Assembly: GCF_009208585.1 (NCBI RefSeq)
Contig: NZ_WFLN01000006.1
Span: 517,128 to 581,127, forward strand
DNA length: 64,000 nucleotides
From: Fluviispira multicolorata
GTDB taxonomy: Bacteria > Bdellovibrionota_B > Oligoflexia > Silvanigrellales > Silvanigrellaceae
Direction: 5' to 3'
Below, in pieces: positions 8,844 to 16,128 of the stretch. The translations under genes and the position numbers were made by a program. Each line of letters starts with the position of its first letter. The first letter of the stretch is position 1. The notes under the pieces were generated by a model. That model saw only the letters and a list, made by a program, of their open reading frames with translations. It had not been told where the DNA came from and did no database searches.

Positions 8844-9413
8844 TCATGGAGATTTTATTGCATCTAAAAAAACCACAGATGGATAAGACTTTTTTAAAGA
8901 TGTTTTTCCTAAAATTTGATTCTCTAATGTTATAACTTCAAAAGCTTGTTGAAGTATTTCAGCATGTTTTTCATATGAAAGATTTCGTTCGAAAACAATT
9001 CCATAAACTTTAGCAGGAAATATAACTCTTTTATTTTTATAGAAACTTATTTTTTCTAGAAAATCTTCCTTCCAATTTTCACCTAAAATAAGCACGTCAT
9101 TGTTTGGTTGTGGAGCTATAATACTTTTCAATGATCCGAATAAAACATTATCTTTTAAAAAAACAAAGACAGGTGAATTATTTGTAAGCATAGCTTCATT
9201 TTTAATTGGTTCTGTTTTTGAATATTCAGTATTTACAGTTCTGACATTAAAAAAAACAACTTTTCTGTCGTGCATTTTTACCAACTCAATAAATGTAAAT
9301 AAAATGCCCAGTCCGATTGTAACAATGAGAGCAAAACCCCAGTGCGTCCAACCAAAACTAGATAATTTCTTCTTCGTCAGGAACCTCTTGTACACTACTC
9401 GCTCCGCCTTCAT
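8844..9413 (-). CDS. ExbD/TolR-like motor protein, first copy
   Basis: The start was placed at the ATG at 9413, giving 189 residues: GAGGAGA stands 8 bases before it, and a longer frame back to 9548 would only duplicate exbB sequence. The gene therefore overlaps the exbB-like gene by 56 bases. The product has a basic N-terminus, one membrane span at about residues 24-44 (HWGFALIVTIGLGILFTFIE) and a periplasmic domain of about 140 residues. The only acidic residue near the span is a Glu at its end, not the usual central Asp. The ExbD assignment rests mainly on topology and position between exbB-like and exbD-like genes. Confidence 0.62.
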   Translation of the reverse strand: MKAERVVYKRFLTKKKLSSFGWTHWGFALIVTIGLGILFTFIELVKMHDRKVVFFNVRTVNTEYSKTEPIKNEAMLTNNSPVFVFLKDNVLFGSLKSIIAPQPNNDVLILGENWKEDFLEKISFYKNKRVIFPAKVYGIVFERNLSYEKHAEILQQAFEVITLENQILGKTSLKKSYPSVVFLDAIKSP

Positions 9414-10182
9414 TACCCATTCTCCTCGGTTGTGCTTCCATACCGTCGTCAGGATCCATTCCACTTGAAGGGGAATAACCTCCGCCTTGAGAGTCATCGT
9501 TTGAATTATTATTGTTATTTGATCCGCTTCCACCACCACCACCCGCAAACATAGGTTGCATTTCTGGTGAAAGAATATTTAAAATAACGCACAAACTGTG
9601 CTCCATTTCTGCTTCAAGTCTCCATGCTATGGCGTCTAAAATTCCAAAAGGTAACATAAGCACCACAGCGGAAACGAGTGAAATGGCTAATGGTAAAAGA
9701 GCGTGGGAAAGACCAGAGGAAAAGGCAAAACTTTTAATACCAAGCTCAAGACCTTCAACCATATGAAAGGAACCCCAAATTCCTTGAACGGCAGCTATTG
9801 CACCTAATAAAACACAGGTAGCAGCTAAATTCGGGAGTTGGTTGATACGCCTTCTGATGCGCGGGAAAAATCTTAGACTTTCTTCTGATACAGCTGAACG
9901 GACACGCATTGGGTCCGTTTCATAAGCATCTATCGCTTTTATTGTAAGCATTGGGACTGTTGTTCTTGAAGTTGCGCGACAAAAATTACGAGCTCTTTCC
10001 ATGTCATTTGCAGACAGCATTTTTTTCATTTGAGTGTTGTATTTCTCAAAATTGATGCGATAAACAAACTGAAGAACGATAAATTTTTCGAATATAATAA
10101 TGTACCCTACGGACACAATTGCTAATAAAATATAGGGGATAATTTCTCCATTCCGATACATCATAAATATATCATTTAACAT
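9358..10182 (-). CDS. ExbB/TolQ/MotA-type proton-channel protein
   Basis: The 274-residue protein has three membrane spans (about 15-37, 117-140 and 160-185) with the family's cytoplasmic loop between the first two. Conserved stretches match MotA/TolQ/ExbB: LPNLAATCVLLGAIAAVQGI for the LP..A..LGLLGTV.G motif, and GLSHALLPLAISLVSAVVLM for the G...AL..T..GL..AI motif. Threonines that are common in the channel are replaced by Ala or Pro. A C-terminal low-complexity tail from about residue 220, rich in Gly, Asn and Asp, is unusual and also contains the start of the next gene. This is the first motor gene after a small secreted-protein gene (9-base gap). Confidence 0.85.
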   Translation of the reverse strand: MLNDIFMMYRNGEIIPYILLAIVSVGYIIIFEKFIVLQFVYRINFEKYNTQMKKMLSANDMERARNFCRATSRTTVPMLTIKAIDAYETDPMRVRSAVSEESLRFFPRIRRRINQLPNLAATCVLLGAIAAVQGIWGSFHMVEGLELGIKSFAFSSGLSHALLPLAISLVSAVVLMLPFGILDAIAWRLEAEMEHSLCVILNILSPEMQPMFAGGGGGSGSNNNNNSNDDSQGGGYSPSSGMDPDDGMEAQPRRMGNEGGASSVQEVPDEEEII

Positions 10183-10191
10183 AAAAACCCC

Positions 10192-10497
10192 TTATTTTTT
10201 TATATCAAAATCTAAAGATAAATCTTTTTCTGTTATGCCAGCTAATTCTTCAGGTCTATCAAGTAAATTAAGCAATTCTTTTTCTGGTTTAAAACCCGTA
10301 TTGAAGGTATCAAAATCATATTCAAAGGGGGAAAGTGGAATATCTGAAACGTCTGCACCTTCAGGTTCCCCTTCGATTTTTATTGATTTTCTATTATCAT
10401 CAATGGATTGTGAATAAATTGTAGATGAATTAAGTAGACAAAGTTGGATTAAACTAACAAATATAAATTTATTTTTCAATTTATTTGCGAAATACAT
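10192..10497 (-). CDS. Small exported protein of unknown function
   Basis: The 101-residue product is not recognised. It has a signal peptide (basic start, hydrophobic stretch to about residue 28, then TIYSQS) and an acidic mature part with FEYDFDTFNTGFKPEKELL and DLSLDFDIKK. It ends 9 bases before the exbB-like gene and is probably the first gene of the motor-RNase J operon, so it may be a periplasmic partner of the motor. That role is inference from position only. Confidence 0.65.
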   Translation of the reverse strand: MYFANKLKNKFIFVSLIQLCLLNSSTIYSQSIDDNRKSIKIEGEPEGADVSDIPLSPFEYDFDTFNTGFKPEKELLNLLDRPEELAGITEKDLSLDFDIKK

Positions 10498-10576
10498 CTT
10501 TTTCCCTTCAATTTATAAAAATTGATACATTTTGTTATATTTTGCTGTAATATTTCATTAACATCAATAATAAGTA

Positions 10577-11836
10577 TTAATTTTTTTGACTTTTTGTTAT
10601 GAAAATTTTGCATCTAGGAAAAATTTTGTACTTCTCTTCAATTGTAGTAATTCTTTGTTGAGCAATGTCTGCTACTGAATAAAGACCTTTATAGTTTATT
10701 AACTTATTTATTTTTTCTTCATTTTGAATGCAGCAAAATGAATATTTGTTTTCATTTTTAAAATTTAATTCATGAACAGCTTGGGCAAGAGTTGCCGTGC
10801 CTGCAAAAAAATCTAGGCAGTTAATTTTTTCATTATCACACTTATTTTGATACATAGAAAGTAGATTTTTTAAAAGTCCAACGGGTTTTGGAAAATCAAA
10901 AACTTTTTCGCCATTAAATAAAGATTTAAGTTGAGTTTCGGCATCTTCATTGCTTTCATAATTTAAAGTAGCATCGTCCGTTGCATGTCTTTTTACTTGC
11001 TCTATGTCTTTTATAATGCGTCTTAGTCCAAATGATTTTGTGATAAATACGCTCTGATTAAGAATATCTTGTGAGACTCGAAATTTTCCATATACAAGTA
11101 AATCGTTTTGTAAGAATCCATTTTTTATGATGGCACTATTATTAATCTCTAAGTTAAGTGTTCTATTTGTATATACCCCTTTGTTATAAACTCCATCTTT
11201 GCATTTTGCTTTTGTACCTGCATATAAAATTCGTGATGAAATTGGATTTGTAAAATTTAAAACAGGCCTGCTTAATTCAGTGCTTTTATTTCCCACTAAT
11301 TTCATAAGTTTTGCTTTATCTTTTGCAAAAATAAGCACATATTCAATGACATTTCCTATGTGCTTATCTAAAAAAGAGGGTTTGTTTTTTTTACGCCACT
11401 TAATTGTACCGATATGATTTTCTTTTCCAAAGATTTCACGCATAATAACAGTAAGGTTTGCATTTTCTCTATCATCAATTGAAACGAACATCACTCCATT
11501 TTCATTTAAGATATTGTGGGCAAGAATAATTCTTGGAAACATCATACAAAGCCAAGCATCTTGATTTTCATGTTGTGCTTTAAATTTGTCATTAAAAGTA
11601 AATTTTAATCCCGTATTGTAAGGAGGGTCAATATAAATAATATTAAACTTAGCCTCAATTTTTTTTAAATATTTGAGAGCTTCAAAATTTTCGCTGCGAA
11701 TGAGTAGATTATTATCTTTTATTATTTTTTGAGATAAAGAAAGAGATGACCCCGATTCATAAAAGTCATGTCGAGGTGATTCGAGTGCAAGGCTAGCTGC
11801 AAGTTCTTTGCCAATAAAAGAAAGAGTAGCGACCAT
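10577..11836 (-). CDS. Orphan DNA adenine-N6 methyltransferase (beta class, type III Mod-like)
   Basis: The enzyme transfers methyl from SAM to adenine in DNA. The catalytic motif IYIDPPYNTG (D70-Y73) precedes the SAM-binding motif LDFFAGTATL (about 341-350), which is the beta-class order. Segments GVMFVSIDDRENANL and IKWRKKNKPS are typical of type III Mod proteins. At 419 residues it is shorter than most Mod subunits, and no res gene is adjacent, so it looks like a solitary methyltransferase, regulatory or a remnant. It has no clear Shine-Dalgarno and starts 9 bases after the stop of the acidic-protein gene, suggesting translational coupling. Confidence 0.85.
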   Translation of the reverse strand: MVATLSFIGKELAASLALESPRHDFYESGSSLSLSQKIIKDNNLLIRSENFEALKYLKKIEAKFNIIYIDPPYNTGLKFTFNDKFKAQHENQDAWLCMMFPRIILAHNILNENGVMFVSIDDRENANLTVIMREIFGKENHIGTIKWRKKNKPSFLDKHIGNVIEYVLIFAKDKAKLMKLVGNKSTELSRPVLNFTNPISSRILYAGTKAKCKDGVYNKGVYTNRTLNLEINNSAIIKNGFLQNDLLVYGKFRVSQDILNQSVFITKSFGLRRIIKDIEQVKRHATDDATLNYESNEDAETQLKSLFNGEKVFDFPKPVGLLKNLLSMYQNKCDNEKINCLDFFAGTATLAQAVHELNFKNENKYSFCCIQNEEKINKLINYKGLYSVADIAQQRITTIEEKYKIFPRCKIFITKSQKN

Positions 11837-11845
11837 ATTTATTAA

Positions 11846-12112
11846 TTATTCGTCTTCATCTTCATCATAAATAATAATATCTTCCCATGAGAATCCATTT
11901 GCAACCATGACAATTTCATATTCTTTACCATCTTTTTCAATAAAATTTTCTGTAAAGAGGCACTCTTTTCCGTCAATAGTAATGAAATTAGGTACTTCAT
12001 CTTCGTCTCCATGACCTGCATTGCGATATAGATCATCTATTTTTTCGCGTTCAACAAGGTAGTATTCACCTTTTACGGGTGACATTTTTACAAGTGTATC
12101 TGATAATGCCAT
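11846..12112 (-). CDS. Small acidic protein of unknown function
   Basis: The 88-residue product is not recognised. It is strongly acidic, ending in YDEDEDE, has no signal peptide or membrane span, and contains FITIDGKECLFTENFIEKDG, which gives the impression of a small beta-sheet domain. It lies 9 bases ahead of the methyltransferase gene on the same strand. AAGGAG precedes the ATG at 12112. Function is unknown; an antirestriction-like or DNA-mimic role would be speculation from charge alone. Confidence 0.65.
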   Translation of the reverse strand: MALSDTLVKMSPVKGEYYLVEREKIDDLYRNAGHGDEDEVPNFITIDGKECLFTENFIEKDGKEYEIVMVANGFSWEDIIIYDEDEDE

Positions 12113-12133
12113 GGCATTTCTCCTTGAAAGAGG

Positions 12134-12162
12134 TTAACAAGCGATACTTAGGTTATTCTAAT
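12134..12162 (+). promoter_or_regulatory. Candidate promoter for 5-formyl-THF cyclo-ligase gene
   Basis: TTAACA (12134-12139), 17 bases, then TCTAAT (12157-12162): five of six matches in each box. The start site would fall close to the GGGAGG at 12167-12172, giving a very short leader, which is a reason for caution. Confidence 0.35.
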
Positions 12163-12185
12163 TATAGGGAGGCGACAAGACAGAA

Positions 12186-12806
12186 ATGAGAAATTTAAGC
12201 AATATCCTTTCCTCAAATCAAAATGTCTTAGATGTTTCAAAAAAAAAGATAGAACTTAGAAAAATACTTGTGGAAGAAAGAAAAAATCTTGCTGAAAAGT
12301 CAAAACCTCAGGATTGGGGCGCACGCCAATTTTTTAGAACTTTAGATTTATTAAAATTGTCTATTCAAGATTTAAAAAATAAGGAACACGAAAAAAAAAT
12401 CCGTGTTGGTTGTTATTTTCCAATAAGAAAGGAGCTCGATATAGCTTGTTTTGCTTCTGAAAGCTGGCTTTTTCCAGCAATTACAGAAGAAAATAAATTA
12501 GCTTGGTTTGAATATGGGGATGGAAAAGAAGATTATATTGAAAATAAGTATGGAATAAAAGAAAAAAAATCTGAGCATTGTCTTATATATTCTGAAGAAA
12601 TGCCTCCTCTTTTGCTGTTTGTTCCTGGTTTGGCTGCCTCTGCAGAAGGATTTCGTCTTGGCTATGGAGGTGGTTATTATGATAGATTTCTTGCGAAGTT
12701 TAAAAATAATGTAACATCTGTGCTTTGTTTGCCATCTGAAAATTTTGTTTTTGATTTGTTACCTACTGATGAATGGGATCAGAAAGTTGATCTCGTAGTT
12801 TGGTAA
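12186..12806 (+). CDS. 5-formyltetrahydrofolate cyclo-ligase
   Basis: This enzyme uses ATP to convert 5-formyl-THF to 5,10-methenyl-THF in cytoplasmic one-carbon metabolism. The 206-residue protein has the family N-terminal pattern IELRKILVEERKNL and the conserved C-terminal block LFVPGLAAS..GFRLGYGGGYYDRFL (Gly-rich ATP/phosphate site), ending in DEWDQKVDLVVW. A GGGAGG lies 13 bases before the ATG. It diverges from the acidic-protein gene. The locus next to this gene is a common place for 6S RNA in other proteobacteria; no convincing 6S-like sequence was found here. Confidence 0.9.
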   Translation: MRNLSNILSSNQNVLDVSKKKIELRKILVEERKNLAEKSKPQDWGARQFFRTLDLLKLSIQDLKNKEHEKKIRVGCYFPIRKELDIACFASESWLFPAITEENKLAWFEYGDGKEDYIENKYGIKEKKSEHCLIYSEEMPPLLLFVPGLAASAEGFRLGYGGGYYDRFLAKFKNNVTSVLCLPSENFVFDLLPTDEWDQKVDLVVW

Positions 12807-13172
12807 ATAAACAGATAACAGACATATATTAAATAAATAACCTTAAGCACATTTCATCTGTTATCATCATTTTCAACATGTGTCCCACTGTCGATAGACT
12901 GAGTCATTTAACTTTTGTGTGAAACATACCAAAAAGTAAATTTTTTTTAGTATTTGAAAAAACACCTTAAAGTCATATTTAAAATTAAATTAAATTATTT
13001 TTTTAACACATCAGCGTACTATTATAAATTATAAGACACCGATATTCACGCTCAGTATTTTTTTTATAAAACCAACCATAAAAATTTGACAAAGCAGATT
13101 ATCTTTTATATTTTGGCTATCCAGTCAATACATTAGATAATATGAATATTTCTCAAAAAGCGGAGTGTTTTT
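12807..13172. other. 366-base intergenic region before the first protease gene
   Basis: AT-rich. It holds a perfect 9-bp inverted repeat GATAACAGA/TCTGTTATC (12814-12822 and 12857-12865) with a 34-base spacer just after the cyclo-ligase stop. No T-run follows, so it is not a standard terminator. The last 90 bases carry the promoter-like boxes listed separately. Nothing coding was seen. Confidence 0.6.
13086..13141 (+). promoter_or_regulatory. Two overlapping candidate promoters for the first protease gene
   Basis: First: TTGACA (13086-13091), 17 bases, TATTTT (13109-13114). Second: TTGGCT (13113-13118), 17 bases, GATAAT (13136-13141). Either would give a short leader before the ATG at 13173, which has CGGAG as Shine-Dalgarno. 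Confidence 0.45.
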
Positions 13173-15314
13173 ATGGGTTTATACAAAAATTGTACAGCTT
13201 TGCTCTCTGTTTCAATTGTCTCAGTTTCTTTTCTTTCCTCCTGTGGGAAAAGCACCAAACAGGCGGAAGAAACGGCTTTATTGAATCCGCCAAGTTTCGG
13301 TCAAATTGGAAATAATGGAGGGTTTAATAAAGGCGATGAAATAGTTCGTAATGGTACAGGAGATAATCAAATGATAAGTCCTGCACCGATTTATGAGGAA
13401 GATTTTAATGATTCTTCAGATTCAAAAAATACTGATAATTCAAATCGAAATGAAAATGAAGAAGATAAAAATAAAGTAACAAAATCATCTGAGAAATTTT
13501 GCACAGATTTAGATAATACTAAAAAGAATCCTCTTGGAAAATATCAATGGCATTTAAAAAATACCGGCCAAACTGCCTTTGCATCTTCAGCTGGAAATGT
13601 TGGAGAAGATATTAATGTAGCAAGTGTGTTAAAGAAACAGTGCTTAAGTGGATTTGGAGTTAATGTGGCCGTTGTTGATACAGGCCTTGAAATAGATCAT
13701 CCATCACTCATAGACAATGTTAAAAATAATAAAGATGCAAATGAAAGAGAAGGCCAAGATCTTCCAACGTCGAAAAACTTTAGGGATAATAAACTTTCTA
13801 AAAATAATCCCTCACCTATAGCATCTGACGATGAAGATCATGGAACCATGGTGGCTGGTATCATTGGTATGCGCAGTAATAAAGGTTTTGGCGGATCGGG
13901 TGTTGCACCGAGAGCATTTTTATCTGGATATAACATTATTCAGCAAGAAGATGGTGTGCAGACTTTCCAGAATTTTCTGGATTCTTTAGGTGGCTCCAGT
14001 GATTCGAATAAAAATCATGTTTTTAGTATGAGCTATGGTGACAATAATATAACTCAAATAGATCCAGAAGAGTTTGTTACGAAAGGTTCTCTTACAGCAT
14101 ATTCGTATGGAGCTAAGCATTTGCGTGGTGAAAAAGGTGCAATTTATGTTAAGGCTGCAGGAAATGGTTTCTATAAATTAGGTAATGAAAAAGATTATAT
14201 TGCTGCATGTGCGACTGCTCTTGAAATAAATGTCTCTTGTCAAAACTCGAGCATGAACACTGATAATACTATGCCAGAAGTTATTACTGTCGGTGCATTA
14301 AATGCAAAAGGCACTAAAACAAGTTATTCTACCACAGGATCTTCTCTGTGGATAAGTGCTCCTGGTGGTGAATTTGGTTTTGATAAAGAATGGATAAGTG
14401 AGCAATTTGAAAGATACGGAAAACTTTACGACTGGTCCGCAAAAAGAGCGACTGCTGGAGAACCTGCTATTGTCACAACAGACGTAAGTGGATCTCGTTA
14501 TGGCATGAGTAAAAAAGTCAATATGGATAATTTAAATGAAGTTATTGATATTAGAAATAAGTTTAATGCAGGTCTTATTGAAGAAAATGAAAGTTATAAT
14601 TATACAAATTCCATGAATGGAACATCTTCTGCGACTCCTGTGACTTCAGGAAGTATTGCACTTATTCTTGAAGCAAACCCAGAATTAACTTGGCGTGATG
14701 TGAAATATATTCTCGCTGCAACTGCAACAAAAGTGGATCCTACTTTTGAAGGTGTGAAAGTAAATCTTTCGGGCGGTGAATATTTAGCTGAACAAGGATG
14801 GGTGAACAATGCAGCTGGATTTCATTTTTCAAATTATTACGGATTTGGTCGCGTAAATGTGGCTGAAGCTGTTAAGTTAGCAAAAAAATATAAATTAGGT
14901 AGCCTTGGTAATTATGTAGAAAGAGCTTGGTTCCCTAAAGCAAATGCATATTTAATGAATATTCCAAAAGGCGAACCAAATTCATCATATCTTACTTTAC
15001 AAGATGTTAAAGAATCGCAAGCAGTTAAAATCGAATCTGTTCGTCTCGAAGTGTCAATTGATAGCTCTTATATTGGTGATGTTGGAATTGAATTAATTTC
15101 TCCAAGTGGCACTAAGAGTATTATTTGGAATATCGGAAATGCATTTGCAAACAATGGTAATTTAAAAGCAATGCCAATCCAAAGTAATGCTTTCTATGGT
15201 GAAAGTAACGTAGGAAAATGGAAAGTAAGAATTGTAAATTCGGGCATGCACAATGCAAATGTTACGCTCAAAGGCTTAAGAATTCAATTTGCAGGACAAG
15301 ATACATCTAAATAA
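13173..15314 (+). CDS. Kexin-like S8 serine protease lipoprotein with C-terminal P domain (copy 1)
   Basis: The 713-residue protein has a lipoprotein signal peptide with lipobox LSSC (Cys24) and an Asn/Asp/Lys-rich linker to about residue 105. A proprotein-convertase-like catalytic domain follows: NTGQ lead-in, Asp169 in VVDTGLEIDHPSL, His223 in DHGTMVAGIIG, Asn331 in KAAGNG and Ser485 in NGTSSATPVTSG. A P/homo-B domain lies at about 600-710 (GDVGIELISPSGTKSIIW ... NAFYGESNVGKWKVRIVNSG). The predicted product is a surface or periplasmic anchored endoprotease. It is followed after 72 bases by a small exported protein, and a homologous pair comes next. The protease-plus-downstream-chaperone order recalls Aeromonas sobria ASP/ORF2. 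Confidence 0.92.
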   Translation: MGLYKNCTALLSVSIVSVSFLSSCGKSTKQAEETALLNPPSFGQIGNNGGFNKGDEIVRNGTGDNQMISPAPIYEEDFNDSSDSKNTDNSNRNENEEDKNKVTKSSEKFCTDLDNTKKNPLGKYQWHLKNTGQTAFASSAGNVGEDINVASVLKKQCLSGFGVNVAVVDTGLEIDHPSLIDNVKNNKDANEREGQDLPTSKNFRDNKLSKNNPSPIASDDEDHGTMVAGIIGMRSNKGFGGSGVAPRAFLSGYNIIQQEDGVQTFQNFLDSLGGSSDSNKNHVFSMSYGDNNITQIDPEEFVTKGSLTAYSYGAKHLRGEKGAIYVKAAGNGFYKLGNEKDYIAACATALEINVSCQNSSMNTDNTMPEVITVGALNAKGTKTSYSTTGSSLWISAPGGEFGFDKEWISEQFERYGKLYDWSAKRATAGEPAIVTTDVSGSRYGMSKKVNMDNLNEVIDIRNKFNAGLIEENESYNYTNSMNGTSSATPVTSGSIALILEANPELTWRDVKYILAATATKVDPTFEGVKVNLSGGEYLAEQGWVNNAAGFHFSNYYGFGRVNVAEAVKLAKKYKLGSLGNYVERAWFPKANAYLMNIPKGEPNSSYLTLQDVKESQAVKIESVRLEVSIDSSYIGDVGIELISPSGTKSIIWNIGNAFANNGNLKAMPIQSNAFYGESNVGKWKVRIVNSGMHNANVTLKGLRIQFAGQDTSK

Positions 15315-15386
15315 TAGAGTGTCCTGCAAATTTATGAGATTCTACTGTTTACTTAATAATTAATTTTTATTTAGGAATTTAAGTCT

Positions 15387-16046
15387 ATGAAAAAATCAGT
15401 TTTAACCTTAGGTTTGTGCTTATCTGCCGCACTTTATACAACTCTCGCAATTGCTGAAAAATCTAAAGAAAGCGAAGTATTAAAAAATTATGTGGCAGAA
15501 GATCAATACAATGAAAATAATCAGAATATAAGTGTTTTAAGCGGAGTGCGTGCTAGTCTAAAGAAACAGAGTGAAAATAATTTTAAAGAAGAGAACAAAA
15601 AATTAAGTAATTATTCATCATTAGATTCAGATTTTACATCTTCTGATCCAAGTGGAGACAAAATATTATTAAAAAAAGATGCACTTAATATTTTTCAAGT
15701 TGATTCAATGACGTCTTCGTCAGAAAGAAAAAAAGGTGTTAGCTCTGCAGCAGATGAACAAGTTCCAAAAAAACTCGGTTATCGGGTTGTTGTAAATAAT
15801 AATACAGGCAAGGTCGGGGTTTTAAGTGAAAAAATAATTGTGAAAGCAAGTAATGAATTTAAATTAGATAAAAATAAATTCACCTATAAAGGTTATCCCG
15901 CAGTTGGTTATTATATTGTTGACATTCCTGTTGGGGCAAAAATAACTGATGTTGTGAGAGAAATTAAAGTTGAGAACAAAGCAGATTCTGTAATCGAAAG
16001 TATTAAAGTAGAAGTTATTGAAAACTTTTCAAAGAAACCTCTTTAA
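15387..16046 (+). CDS. Exported chaperone-like partner of protease copy 1
   Basis: The 219-residue protein has a signal peptide (cleavage near LAIAEK), a low-complexity middle, and a C-terminal domain of about 90 residues. That domain (NTGKVGVLSEKIIVKAS ... GYYIVDIPVGAKITDVV ... IKVEVIENFSKKPL) is shared with the 18135 product. Its strand-helix-strand pattern resembles S8 prodomain/I9-type intramolecular chaperones, and the gene order matches the ASP-ORF2 system, in which the downstream protein folds the protease. It is therefore inferred to be an external folding chaperone or inhibitor for the upstream protease. A terminator-like hairpin follows at 16076. Confidence 0.7.
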   Translation: MKKSVLTLGLCLSAALYTTLAIAEKSKESEVLKNYVAEDQYNENNQNISVLSGVRASLKKQSENNFKEENKKLSNYSSLDSDFTSSDPSGDKILLKKDALNIFQVDSMTSSSERKKGVSSAADEQVPKKLGYRVVVNNNTGKVGVLSEKIIVKASNEFKLDKNKFTYKGYPAVGYYIVDIPVGAKITDVVREIKVENKADSVIESIKVEVIENFSKKPL

Positions 16047-16075
16047 AAATAAAGCTCTTTTGAATTTGATCAATT

Positions 16076-16105
16076 AAAAATGGGTTGCGAACTCGGCTCA
16101 TTTTT
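16076..16105 (+). terminator. Terminator-like hairpin between the two protease-chaperone pairs
   Basis: Arms 16076-16087 and 16094-16105 pair over 12 positions (three G-U) with a 6-base loop, and the right arm ends in TTTTT. It stands 29 bases after the first chaperone gene and only 23 before the second protease ATG, too close to leave room for a promoter between them. It may act as a partial terminator or attenuator. Confidence 0.65.
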
Positions 16106-16128
16106 AACCTTTAAAACGGAGTGACCCC

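Noticed and set aside
9414..9548. Longer version of the first ExbD-like protein starting at 9548
   Set aside because: It would add 45 residues read from the exbB tail in another frame. The ATG at 9413 has a good GAGGAGA site and gives normal ExbD topology.
12807..13172. Possible 6S RNA next to the 5-formyl-THF cyclo-ligase gene
   Set aside because: The neighbourhood fits, but the only structure is a 9-bp repeat with a 34-base spacer. There is no long double hairpin with a large central bubble.
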